Origin: Cardiocondyla obscurior
Taxonomy: Eukaryota > Arthropoda > Insecta > Hymenoptera > Formicidae
Assembly (NCBI RefSeq): GCF_019399895.1
Contig: NC_091870.1
Span: forward strand, 6,121,001-6,185,000
Reading direction: 5' to 3'
DNA: 64,000 nucleotides
The notes beneath the pieces are model-generated. The model was not told the origin of the DNA, made no database searches, and saw only the letters and a program-made list of their open reading frames with translations. Positions 11,515 through 24,800 of the stretch are shown one piece after another (positions within the stretch are counted from its first letter, which is position 1; every line of letters begins with the position of its first letter). A program made the translations under genes and the position numbers.

Positions 11515-14087
11515 TTATGCCACGCCGTACTTCTTCTTGAGGGACTCCGGCATCTCGGGTGGTGGCGGACGTGGCATGCGCAGCCAGACCTTCACGGCGT
11601 CGTAGATGAACCACTGAGCGGCAGTCAGAGTACCGATCATGACGATTCTCGGTCCCAGACCCTTCCACACGCCACCGAAGCCGAGCTTCTTTAAGACATC
11701 GCCTGCGGTTGCTCCCTTTTCTTGATTTAGTTTCGATACCACCTGAACAGATAAAATTTATATTGTTTAATTTAAAATAATAAGAGCTTTAATCAGAAAA
11801 TTAAATTTAAATTACATACAATCTATTTTTTACTTCGTTATATTTTTGTAATTGAATAAAGAACAAAATAGAATATAATAATAAGGTAATAATATAATAA
11901 CAGCATTTACCGTGTCAGCAGGATGAGATACAATGGCGCAGAATACGCCAGCGATGTAGCCGGCTGCAAACGTGACCACTAACTGCTCAGATTTGGTACA
12001 TTCCGACCTAGGCTTGGGCACCACGTGTTTGTACAGAAGTTCGACGGTCCGCTCGAAGCAGGCAAACTTCATCATCGTGTACGGGATTTGGCGCAGCCAC
12101 AGCGGCACCAAACCCTTGTAGAAACCACTCAGACCCTCATCTGCATACATCTTTGGCATTGCTTGTCGCAAAGTATTAGCATACCCTGGCGTAGTTTGTA
12201 TCTTGACCTGCAATTCAAAAATAAGTTTGTCCAATAGGGTCAAGATCAAAACTGCAATACTTCAACCACGGAATTTTTTTTTTTATTACAATAGCATAAA
12301 AGTATTGATTACCTTAGCAGCCTCGAACGGTGCTAGACCGATGTCGGCGAAAAATTCTGCCGAAGCCGACGATATTAAGTATAAAGAGGTTCTATATTCA
12401 TAGGAGAGCTCCTCGCCGGCCAGCGCTGCATACTGAACCTTGAAAACTTCGTAAAGACCGAACTTGAACATTCCCTGAATCGAGTAGCCGAAAAAGGTGG
12501 GCGCCCAGCCTTTCACCAGTCCCCGGGTGCCATCCTCGGCGAAAGTTACCTACAACAGGTCCGCGATAAATATTGTATCACTACATTTTTTTATATTTTC
12601 AAGATATGATTTTTATTTGGCAACACAAGTATCAGTTTTCTTTTATCAACGTCCAGTGAAAAAGAGAGACGAAATATAATTGCGTTGATTTGGGTTATTA
12701 ATATAGAGCATTCATTATCACATTTATATTTACAAAAATAACGGATAAATATTAAAATATATAGGTGAAGTAGATGTAAAATTACCCGAAATCCATTGAA
12801 CACCGACTTGTATTTCTGCGGGTCAACCTGGATCCGGCATTTGACTAAGTCCAAGGGTGTGATGCCAGTATGAGTTAAGCCACAGGACAGAATGCCTCCA
12901 AGGCCGCATAGTAAGAAATAGTGATTGGATCCAAACTCGCAACTGTCTGCAAACGCGCAAGAGGGAAAAATGTATATAAGATAGACTCGTTTTCTACATC
13001 AAAGGTAGGTGGCCAGGTCAATCATTAATAGCCAGTTTGAGTTCTTAACACAATTTTTACCCAGACAAATTCAAAATAAGCTTCCTAAAGAAGAGTAGAC
13101 ACGTTTCTCGATCACGGTCAGGTGGCATTCTAATTATTGAACTTGGATCAAGGTTAAAAGATGAAGGGCGCACGTTTTGTAACACACCGCAATCTGACAA
13201 GATGGCCGCGCCTTACATAATCCGCGTATATACGGCTTTAAATCTGAAAATTAAACCCTCCATCCGTGCAGAGAAACGTTGCAGGTCTCACTTGTAAATT
13301 GCGTCATTTCTAATCTTCACTTAACAAAAAAAAAATGCAATAAAGTGTGTACATATTGCAGAAAAGGCGTTTGTACACGTGTATGAGTGTGTGTGCACAT
13401 GCACGTCATGTGACATGCCTACCTGGACTAAGATGTTGAAGGTGCAACCAGACACTTTGCAGTTACATAATTAATCTAAACCCCAATATTAATCAAGAAT
13501 TCCAAATAGACATGCATCTCTACCTTTTAAAGTCTATTTCTATTCCCAGTCTTCAAATCAAGCATGGACTAAACCCACTGAGAAACCTGTTTTACTGCAC
13601 TGCACACAAGCTTAACAGTAACTGAAGAACGCAAGAATATTTATCTCACTTTAATCTAACGAGTTCAATTACATTATTATTAACTAGTTTAAAAGTGCAG
13701 CAAAGCAGAGACCTAACAATGAGGTGTTCAACTTCAACATTCAACATCTTGCGTGACGCTCAATCACAATCTGAATTATGTAAGGTCAACTAATTTTCAA
13801 TCACAAAATAAAAATAAAAATAATAATGATAATAAAAAAAAAAATGGGTAATACGATTTCAGGTAAGCTAAGTTTCCTGCGGTGAAGTAACACGCGGGAT
13901 AACCTTCATCGTTTTATGAATGCATTGACTTGAAGTCTAGGTATAAGTACTGACCACCTTCCACGACCGAGGCGGCGACGATGTTGCGGTTGGCAACGAG
14001 CCCGTTCTCCAGCGGCTGGCACTTGGCCGTTGTGAACGGCGACGAGAACGGGTTCATCTTCGCGGCTTCCTGTATCCAGGATAACAT
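11515..14087 (-). CDS. SLC25A3: Mitochondrial phosphate carrier (SLC25A3 family)
   Basis: Five coding exons in transcript order: 14087-13955, 12946-12786, 12549-12313, 12207-11911 and 11742-11515. They total 1056 bases, 351 residues. The protein imports inorganic phosphate with protons across the inner mitochondrial membrane for ATP synthesis. Three carrier repeats are visible, with motifs P75-L-D77-L-V-K80, P172-F-E174-A-A-K177 and P273-A-D275. The third lacks the usual basic residue, as in other phosphate carriers. Conserved stretches include SCEFGS, GWAPTFFGYS, QIPYTMMKFACFERTVE and GVFCAIVSHPAD. The roughly 44-residue N-terminal region before SCEFGS is where presequences lie in this family. 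The ATG at 14087 follows an acceptor at 14105/14106, so the leader is probably spliced; 14522 upward may be its non-coding first exon. Intron 1 (12947-13954) holds no recognisable feature. Confidence 0.95.
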
Positions 14088-15872
14088 GATTGCGTTCCTG
14101 TTCACCTGAGAAGAAGTGTTCCGTTCAGTTGGAGAGTTCGAAAAGTAGGTCACGAGATGCGAAAAATCTTTTTTTATCAGAAGTATATATGTAAAGAGAA
14201 ATTTGACAGCACCTGGGAGAAAAGACAACCCTCGTCAATGAGAAACTCGCGGAAGAGTGACAGAGGCTGGCAAGCTTCGATCATCTGCTACCAGTCGGAG
14301 TCGGAGACGTAGCGGTGGCGCGCAAGCATAATGTAACGGGAAGGAGCAGACAGTGTAGATGTAGTAGAGAAATAAAGCAGCGCGAGAATCGAAATATTGA
14401 AATAATATTAAAAAATGTTTTATACGATGGTTTCATGATAATAATCTTATTACTGGATTCTTTGCATAATTCTTTTAATTAAAGCTTAAGCTTTTTGTTA
14501 TAAATAGTGTAAGGAACAAACCTTTAGTGTATCCATCCGTGACATTAGCGCCGCCCGCCTTTACGCAGCGGCCGCGCAAACTACCGGTGGTCATCGATCG
14601 ACGCCTCTGCCCGATTTCTCGTGTACAAAAATCACGTTACGACAATGCACGGATCGAATGATTTCTGTGATAACGGATACTGGCTCCAAGAGAGAGGGAA
14701 GGAAGACAAAATATTGAGAATAACTCTTACAAGAAATGTGCATGAGAAAGTAAATTCTTTTTTTATGCATAATGTTTTAATTATAACTTATGATTATCTT
14801 GGCCAAAATTTAAATTTGATTTTTATGGTAAGGTAATTGAAGTTGAAAGCTTAATCCCTCTTATTAAAAAAATTTAGATATACGAATATTAATAATAATA
14901 ATTTACTATTATACCCGTGGCGTAAATAAATGCCAAACGTTCTTATATAACTCGATATAATTATTTAATTACGTCGTACTGAATCTCGATGCCTTTGGAT
15001 GTAGTCAGTTTACGAAATTTCACACACCACAATAATGTTAAAAATATTTACAATTTTATTTTAACGCTGACCGGAGCAAGGCAGTATGTAACAATAGTAT
15101 TAAGTTCACATTACGCCATATACACTTGTCCGCTCCCTTTCAAAGCCGCGATAAGATTATTGATATGTCGTGCAGAAGCACCATGAGCTTCTCGAGGTAG
15201 AACGTAGTACGTAACAATAAAACACGCAAGTGTAATCAGTGAATTGATAACGCGCGCTACGTACGATACCTCGAATCCTGCCTTTATCTCCCGGCTCTCG
15301 GTTAAGACTAATCATCCTGCGGTCTCCGCAATTATATGCATATCTTTTTATCTGTACTTTTTGTCCGCGGTGTGTCTACAATATTAATTTATCGCATAAT
15401 ATCCGTGCTGAATAATGTTACGTCGCGTCACAAATATCACAGTTCGGCATCAAGAATGATCAATCAACTTTACGTAAAACTCGCTACGTACGTTCGATCG
15501 ATCCCAAATATCTAGCGGATATCTCGAAGACATTTGAAAAATTGTAAGACGTCAAGTACCTTATAATTTGTTGAAGTAACACTTGTTCTAAAAAATATGC
15601 TAGGGGCCCGATCGCGGACAGATCGAACGTAGTTATTCAATATCTTAATGATTCTGAAAGTTTGCGTAACTTAATTGTGTTAAATGTGACTTAATATATC
15701 ACTTATCATTAAAATTATTTAAACACAGTGGTCGGACGTTGAATGTCACGTCACTAGATTACTCGTCCCGACATGCTAAATAGTACACGAACGCGAAGAA
15801 TTAATTATTATTCCTTTTTTCCATTTGCCTAGGAATGTAGATCTATGTGTACGTATGATTCGTAAGTTATCG
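14088..15872. other. SLC25A3 leader/promoter region and MPC2 3' flank
   Basis: Both neighbours are on the minus strand, so this region combines the SLC25A3 promoter with the 3' end of MPC2. A GC-rich stretch at about 14522-14610 ends, on the minus strand, in AAAG|gtttgt. It could be a non-coding first exon of SLC25A3. The rest (about 14620-15870) is mostly AT-rich and carries no coding frame I can support. Confidence 0.4.
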
Positions 15873-18372
15873 TCAATGAGAAGCGTTTGCCGGGGTCGCC
15901 TTCGCTGCCTCCAGAGCTGCTTGCTGCTGCTGATACCTGAGACAAATATTAATTCAGTAAATTTAAAGCCTTCGAAGAGTTGCTACGACTAGGTCACGAT
16001 GTTAAACGACAGAAATTATGCAAGTGAGCGAAAGAGGGAAACGCTAACAGACTCGCTTGATCAATTCCAGCGTTATAAGGTATAAAAATAAAAATATATA
16101 AAAGCGCAAATCTGTTGAACAAACGTGATATAATTATGTGAAATGTTATAGTACTTGTATAATAAAGATAATTACCTCAGAGATCTCGTTATTTGATATA
16201 TAGCCGTAAACGCGACGAAAAGGTTCACGCTAAAGAGGTTCCAATTTTTTGGGGTGATGGCCAAGGAATATCTAGTCCAGATCAATCCTGTGATACCCAA
16301 GGCACAAGACTGGCTGACCGAAATTTTGTTCGCTGGCCTCTGCAAGTCGCCAAGACCGGCAATTACTAGACCCTAAAAATTATTTTAAAAAATTAGGTAT
16401 ATATTTATAATATTTTTTTCGTCGTCAATTTAAATATCTTTTTTTGTTTCTAAAAATTGCTACATGCCCATTGAACTGCAATGGTTACAACATAAATAAA
16501 TACCGCATTCGGAGTATTTCTGTAACGCATCCGTTTGCCAACGTACGTTAGTACATAACTACCTTGAAACAAAATTGTGTGGCTGCATGCAATCTATTAT
16601 TCATCCCGTGACGTTTTATGATGCAAATCATTAAAAAAGATGAAAGGAAAAAAAAAAGGAGAACTCTAGGAATTAAGAATAAACGTTTAAATTGAAAAGA
16701 GAGTTCCAAGAACATTTATTTCGACGTTTAAACCAAGTTATTTTTATGTAATACCATTTGATTGCTCTGGATCTTTTCCGTTTGTTCGTTACTCAATTAA
16801 ATTGTCAGAATCACGACATGAGTCGACGTCGTCGATGATTAAAGTAACAAGAAAATATTACTTACCCATTTGAAGGCCGGTGCCCAGAAGAAGATGGTTT
16901 GTGGACCTAAAAAAAAAAAAAAAAAAAACACGTTGTAGTTGAGATGAACAATAGAGGAGCCGGTTATTGTCATTAATCTTTATATAATTTCTCAAGATAT
17001 TTGCAGAAATTAGCATAAAAGGGAAAGCACGGAAATAATTCGTAGTATCGAAATACATACATCTACATATATCAATATTAAAAGCATATATTAGACTGAG
17101 ATGTGTAATCAAAAAGAAAGGAGACAGGCCAGTAAAACACTCGGTAGCTCCTTCGACAAACATGGTAATCGACGTGCCAGCCCGATTACTGATGCTCTGT
17201 ATACCCTTGACTTTATTCGTCCCATCTATTTGAGCTTCCGCTCTGATAGCTTAAGCAAATTCGTCCGAGCAACTTTAACGCAGACACGACGCCACGTGGC
17301 CCCATTTCCATCCATTACAATTTGGTGAAGACGCGACCGTTTCGTCTGGTTTGATAGCCTCGTGAAAAGTTTATTATATACGTATATTGCTCGACATTGT
17401 ATCTCGTGGAATCGATCGTAAAATACTGTCTTCTACTTAAAAAAAATTTTTTCTTTTAATGCATGAACGTGAAATGTAAATAATTTAATCGCATATATCA
17501 TCGGTAGCGAATGCCTTATAAACTCACGGAAAAGTGATATCAAGTCGGAATTTTTTTTTAATTTACGTGTACTTACAATATGAGATAGGCTTTCATTATC
17601 TTCAATTGTTGGTATAACTCTTTCACAACTGAGTTATCATAATTTCAATAACTTTCGTTTATCTTTTGTCCGATTCTAACGAGGTGAATACACTGTCGAG
17701 CTGAGTTACGACTTGCGAATAAAAATTGTAAGGGAAAAAAAAGGGGAGAAGAAATTGCAATATGGAAAACGGCCGACGTATTAATTCAGAGAAACGTAGA
17801 CTAATTTGAGTATGCGACCTCGAAAAGTCTGCATTGCAAGTGGCAGAGCATGTTTGTTATTCGTGTGTCGCGCCGTCGGCGAGTCGCCAAGTTTTACGAT
17901 TAACGATATCAATATGCGGAAAAAAAATTTTTGCGTCATTAATTGATAAACGAGATAAAACCGCGATCAAAGAAAATACATTTCCGCACTCGGCTTATCT
18001 TAACTAAATATATATATATATATATATAATTAATCCGTAATATGTATTAATTATTCCTTGTAATAATTAAGACGAAGCCTAAAAATATCACAGCTTAGGA
18101 TGAAAAAAACGTGACGCGTTACTCACTGACCTCAGGGAAGAAGGGTATCATTTATCAAGGGAACTACGTCACAATCAGTGCACCTAGTTTCTGTCACATC
18201 AGTCACACGTACACAGGACGCACACACGAAGGTACCAACGGCACGTGCCACCTGCTGGGCCTGACGCGGCCGAATAGTTTTACTAACCAGCTGGATGTTT
18301 CCACAGAGGCTGCAGCTTCTCGGGCACGAACTTGCTGATGGCGTTCATCGAGGTCTTGTAGATCACCGACAT
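15873..18372 (-). CDS. MPC2: Mitochondrial pyruvate carrier subunit 2
   Basis: Four coding exons in transcript order: 18372-18288, 16906-16866, 16372-16176 and 15936-15873. They total 387 bases, 128 residues; human MPC2 has 127. MPC2 pairs with MPC1 in the inner mitochondrial membrane to import pyruvate. Diagnostic stretches are KLQPLWKHPAGPQTIFFWAP, AFKWGLVIAGLGDLQRPA and IWTRYSLAITPKNWNLFSVN. The C-terminus is a Gln- and Ala-rich tail starting RYQQQQAALEAAK. The start is the only Met giving the expected N-terminus and a phase-compatible donor. Intron 1 (16907-18287, about 1.4 kb) is AT-rich, with a poly(A) run just 5' of exon 2. The gene lies between SLC25A3 and Apaf-1, all on the minus strand. 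Confidence 0.94.
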
Positions 18373-21300
18373 GGCTAGCGTTAAACGGGGGCAGTAGACG
18401 GCGCGTAATCGGAAATCGAACCGCAAGTTATACGAGCAGGCAGCAATGGACAAACACGATCACCCGCACGCCGCTACCGAGAAACACAAAGTGTCCGGAT
18501 TGGTCGCGACGCTCACGCGGCTTGCTTCCCCTCGACCTTCTCGCCGCTGGCCACCGCGCGCAAGCTGGTCCTTGCGGGCTTGCGCCCCTTGCGCGTTCCA
18601 CGAACGGAGAAGTGGCTCTCCCCGTCGAAACTACGTCCGGGCCGCCGGAGATGGATGTATCATAGGTATAATAGGTACCCACCTACGTGGGACGCGCCAA
18701 CCTTTAAATATTTCCTGGCTACCGTTATCGAGATCCCACGACACGGCCGCGGTTCACCGCGACGTAACGCTGCGAGAACGACGGGAGGGTGGGTACGAAG
18801 GTTCTCTACTCCTGACGTTCACATGTAAATTTAGAGCGTATAGACGACATATCGATGGCTGGTTTCCGCGGATGGACCTTCAGCGAGATGCAAATATCTA
18901 GTTGACGGAACAGCTCTTTTATACACTTTATAAATATCAAGTAACGTCGTACAATAAAAAGAAAAAGATAATAAAATAAAGGAGATAAGATATTAATTGA
19001 TTAAAGTACAAGGTACTTTCAAATATATGTATACATATAACATAATTTTCAACGGATCTAAACGTATGTACAAACAATATACATCCTTGAGATTCGTATA
19101 AGTAACAGACCTTGGAAGTGTTCGACATTGGCTAACGGTCCAAGTCAAGCGCTCGGATGCTCGCCAAGTTGAGTTGAGTTCTCTTCCTTTTTTTTTTCAC
19201 TATCAAGTGCTGTTTTAATATAGCGTGTATTTATTCCGTAATACTGGTTTTAAAAATAATTATATACTTTCTGAACGATATTCTGTGCGATAACTTATAT
19301 GTACATCTACAAAAAAGAAAACAGTAATCGAGGTAACGTATAATTAACATATTATGAGAAAACACATAATTGTTGGCTATGTACAAAAGTTTAATTATAT
19401 ATATTTACATATTTTTTAACTGGATATTCAAAATGTATATATTACAATAAGGATACAAATAAAACGCAAAAATTGAGCCTATCATCGGAATTAGATGAAA
19501 AATTGCACCATCCAATTTTCTAACTACAGTTCCTGCATAACTTGCCATTTGCACGAGCTCGCAATACTTTTTGTCAAATTAAGATCAGGTTCGTACCTAA
19601 TCGCATATTATCAGAATAAATCATATCCTGCTCATATATCATATTATATATATATTATATATATATATTTTTTTTTTTTTTTTTTTTTTTCTATTTTAAA
19701 CCAAAGCTCAGCGAACAAGAAATCTTTTTAACTAACTCTCTGTATTATAATAAATACAGAAAGATCTTCGAATTAGATACGTCCTGATTTATACAAAAGA
19801 TGTACATAAATGCATATATTACAACCCTGTACATACATAGAGATAGAAATCTTACAATGTACTGTTTTTATATAAGTAGAAAAATACGTGAGATCAACTA
19901 TGATCAAACTCTCCGTTGGTGTGACAACTAAACGAGATCAACAAGCTCCCTTTTTCTACTACAACCATTTTATTTCGCAGAACCAACAGAGAGTCGAAGA
20001 AGTCGAAGAATACGTAAAAAATAGTAAAAAAGAACGATACGATGAGACCCTAAAGATAATAGAGAACGTAATTATGGGATATTACTTGTTTGCTAGGGTC
20101 GTTCTCGATTCCTATACTTCTAGCAACAAAATAAATGCGATTAAGTAGAATAGCGGAGCAAAGTCATAATCACAATAATGCTTCGATGGAAAGACGTCAT
20201 CTAATATCACGTATGTACGTCTTTAAAATAGATACAAAATTTTGTTAATTTCTTTACACATTTCTTTGCCCCTTGTACGGTGCAACCTTGCACATACTTT
20301 GCGTGTTCATAAGGCACATGAATTACATACATGTAAGTAAATAATGTTTTGTTATAATTAGAGGCTACATAGATTTACTTGACATTATATATGTACGAAA
20401 CATGGCAAGCCTTTGACTGGGATGGATAAAGCAATTCATCAGTTGCCATGTTCGTCAGTCTTGATTTCATTTATAATACAACGCTAGTATCAAAAACAGT
20501 ATAAAATCTAGTACATACTACAAAAACTCTAATATATATTTGATATAAAAAGGGTATGGTTGTACTTATAAAGATAATCGGTTTAAATATTGCTACGTTA
20601 TCATACTGTTGTATAAATTATTTACATGATCACAATTGACTTCAAGTAGTTTCGTATTCAAATACAGACGTTAACAAAATTGCGATTTTTTTTGATTATA
20701 CGTAAAATAGGCGAAGTTATATATAAGTTATATGTAAATACAACGTATAAAAATTTTTTGTTAATTTTAACATTTTATAATTTTTACAAAAATTTTGTTT
20801 TTAATTATTTTTTAATTTTGCTGTTATGTATTTAAAAGCAATCATTATTTGTTCAATATCGATACGCAAGAGTTGTTAAATATCTTTTTAAAATTGACGA
20901 TTGTAAAAAATTGTACTATTTCCTTTTTAAATGGTTAATTAAGAATGTAGGATAATTTATGTAGCAATGTATTTAAATCTTAAAAACTGCATAACCATTA
21001 TGTTATTAACACGTCCTAAAATATAGACGTTACCATTAGATAAAATTGTTATAGCATTTATAAATGGCAGCAGTTAAATGCAAGAGTATGTGTAATATAT
21101 TTATAGCTTATTTTTGGCAGTTTAAAATATAGATATAGAATGGCACAAGTATGTACAATCTATGATACAAGAATGTGAGCGCTTTAAAGCAATCTCTATA
21201 ACCAATTTCTTTAAGACAATAAAAATTTTCTAATAATCAAACAATCTTATATAATAGATTGCACTTGTATACAATTCAGCTATTTCTTTATAATATACTG

Positions 21301-21564
21301 CAAGTATTCTTGCTTTTATATACGGTAAAAAATTTATCTTTAAAAGTCATCAGAAAAATGTATTTAAAAATCAGCTTTACGCAAGCAGTTTTTCGAAGTA
21401 AATCTCTAGTTAAATGCAAATGGCAGTAAAAGAGAAAATAGACATATGTATCGTATATGTTTGTCGACATTAGTTTGAGCATACGTAGTAATATATATTA
21501 TAAAACATCTTAATATATATTAATATAATATATTATATACAATTAATATAATATACATATAATA

Positions 21565-21614
<50 letters not shown>

Positions 21615-21833
21615 GTACTTCATTAAAATGATACTATGATATGTGCATTTTAATGAAATTCATGTAATCGTAGCATCATATCATTGATTATATACATATG
21701 AATATCAAGCCTACAATTTTTTGTCGATTGGAACATTTTACATTTGAGACAAAAAATACCGAACTTTTTTTTCAATTTTCTATAATGACATAATCACACT
21801 GCCATGCAGTGATTTTCTGAATTAATTTTAAAA
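18373..21833. other. MPC2 promoter region and long 3' flank of Apaf-1
   Basis: The first ~500 bases upstream of the MPC2 start are CpG-rich and are the likely MPC2 promoter. From about 18.9 to 21.8 kb the DNA is strongly AT-rich, with TA runs near 19640-19665 and a poly(T) run near 19669-19691. This part could include an Apaf-1 3' UTR. An 86-codon open frame at 19888-20148 (+) resembles nothing I know and was not called. Confidence 0.4.
21567..21611. repeat. (TA)n microsatellite
   Basis: An uninterrupted TA repeat of about 45 bases in the 3' flank of the Apaf-1 gene, likely polymorphic in length. Confidence 0.9.
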
Positions 21834-24800
21834 TCAAATTATTTCTGATTGATCATTGTCATAATTAAACAATTTAAATGTATTAACAGATCCGTATATA
21901 TCGATCATTACATACTTAGAGAAATTTGAAGAGATACATACTTTTGGATCCCGGCTCGGTGGTAATTCGACAATTTGTAATAGTTCTGGTACTTGAGGAT
22001 CTTTGCCTACTTTGTTCTTCCAATATTGACTGTCATAGTCCGTAGTCGATGTTTTATCGCCTTGCAAATTAGTTACGCCAGTATCTACACTTCGGCTGTT
22101 AGATATTTGTAAATTCGTAAATGAATTACTGATTGAACTCGTACTGAATGAAGGAGTGCTTGTACTGTGGCTAATGCCCATCCGGCTTCTTCTTGCGGTT
22201 TTTTGGTTTGCTTTTATATTGTTTTTTGCTAAAGCAACGTTCCACCAAGCAAATTCATCGCTTGTCAATGATAGTAAAAGCGGAACATTTATAGCAGCTG
22301 AACACCAATCTAATTGCTTGATAGGACTAGTATGAAAAGATAAATAACAATAAATATCTGTCGGTTTCTGTATGTCGATAATCTAAAAACAAAAAGCAAA
22401 CGTTATTACATTATTCATATAATACACAAGTTAAGGTGATCATAAGACAAACTTACAGAAATTCGTCCAGATTCAAAGCCGACAGCGACATATCGTTCAT
22501 CTTTTGAAATGTTGCAACAAGTCACTTTCTGTGTAAAAGTATATTTAAAATAGAGCTGTAATTCAATTTCCGAATATAGTTCGTATTCACAAATAATACG
22601 GAATAATGTCAAATATGATCCGTTCAGAATAGCCAAATAATTTTGATTGTAACTCAAACAGCTGAATGAAATGGATGGAGACGAATAAGGCGGACTTATT
22701 TGGTTTTTATACTGCCAAGGCACATCGATAAACCATATCATTATATTATTGTTCGAAACTGTTACCACATAATTATCGTTTATTATATGAACATTGTAGA
22801 TGGGTTCTGCTTTAGTATTAAGGTCGAATATTGGTCTAGAACGTTGCCATACCTGTTGACATATTAATAAAAATATTAAATTCTTTATAAGTTTTGGTAT
22901 TTTTTGGGACATCAAAAAATTAATTAATGTACATACTTTTAAGTTATTTTCCTCCCATCTGCATAATACCACGTTACAGTTACGCAGATTAATAAGTTTC
23001 ACAAATTGGATGGGTTTATCTATTGCGAAGACAAGCTCAGTAGTTCCAGTGTTTATATTTAATAATCGAATTTGATTATCTGTAACATATACTGCTTCTG
23101 TTCCATCGTCAGATAATTGCAGGCTTGATATTTTTCCTTTTATAAATTCCGACTCTTGCTTTAAGTTGTTTCCTTGTAGCACTATAATTTTGTTGGAAGG
23201 ACTCTCTTTGACAACAATATCCATATTGTCATCAGATTTAACAATTGCGTCAAATAAACACTTCCTAGTTTAACAGAAGAAGATTAACACGAAATTTAAT
23301 TATAAAATTAAAAATATTTATTTATAAATATTAAATTATATGTACAGCGTTAATTATGTAAGCGAAATAAATTTGAGTTGAGATGTACTATTAAAAAATG
23401 GAACATTTACTTTCGTGGTACGAAATCTGCCAAATGAAACTAACCATTGGTATCGCGAAAAGACGGCAAAAATAAAATCTGTACACATCTTTTTTAAATA
23501 AATATATATATGTATATTAAAAAAAAAAAAAAGATTAAGTAGTTAGACTTCTTTAATTACCTTGGTAATTCATCCGTTTCTTGTATTGGAAAATTCCATG
23601 TATATAGTACGCTATTCCCACTCCCGCATATCTAAAAAAAAAATTTTTTTTTAATTCTAAAACATATTTGAATTTAGTCAAATGTAATAACATTAACAGA
23701 GGGATTGTACGTACAATATGATAGCCTTCGTCTTTCAACCAGTAAGAATCCAAAGACACAACGCGATTTTTGTAAGTTGCGATCGGTTGATATCCAGAAT
23801 AGGTATTCCATACATTTATAAAACCCGCAGAGTCAGCTAATATTATATATTGACCATCATATGTAATAGTCGCACATACGTAAATGACTGAATCATTATC
23901 GACAAATCCTTTCGTCTTCTTGCTAAAACTATGAACACAATCTTCCGTCCACCACCATTTTACATATATTGCTTCTTTTTTGGTAACAACCATTAACGAA
24001 TTATCACGCTTAGGTATTTGATGAAAGAAAATGACATCTTTGGCTGTAGATTGTAACTGCAGATTGTAACAAGTAAGATATTGATAAGTAGTGTAGTCGT
24101 TCCTATGATTTGTGTACAAGACAATAGCACTCTTTGATTCGTCCATAATGTGTAATAAAGAAGCTTGCGCCGTAAAAGCTATTTTCGGTATACATTGGCT
24201 GTAATAAATACATTCCATGTTAATTAATCATACACGCATTATTTCTATACTTATATATACCTAATTGTACTTACTATTTGGAATCTTTTAAAGTAAACAC
24301 TACTTTTCCATGTTGGTTCCATATCTGAAAAAGAAAAAACAGAAAATGACGCATACTCAAACAAACATTACAAATTGCATCATTATATCCAAAGTTTTAT
24401 TTTTTATTAATATGATAATAGGGAAAAGAATATATAAATACCTGAATCGTTGCTTTGTCAGTGCATGCAGCAATATAACGATCATCATGTCCAAATGCCA
24501 TGTCCAATATAACTTCATTTTCTACGCAGAATTCTGTTAAACTATCATCCTGACTATTCGAGTTTCCAAAAAGGCCAGACCAGGAACTTTGTTTTTGTCG
24601 TGGGCTTTCAGTGTGCATGTAGTGCATATCAAATATTTCACCGTTTTCATTGAACAGAGGGAATAATTTTATTATACCGTCATTGCTCAATGATAAGAAA
24701 CAATCGCCAATCACCGACACAATAATTTTTTTTATAAAATATCCTTCTCTATGGCCGTTATAGATTTTTTGTTGCTTAGTTTCAGAATTCCACAGAATTA

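Noticed and set aside
19888..20148. 86-codon plus-strand open frame
   Set aside because: AT-rich, with no family resemblance and no splice or promoter context. Lengths like this occur by chance in the region.
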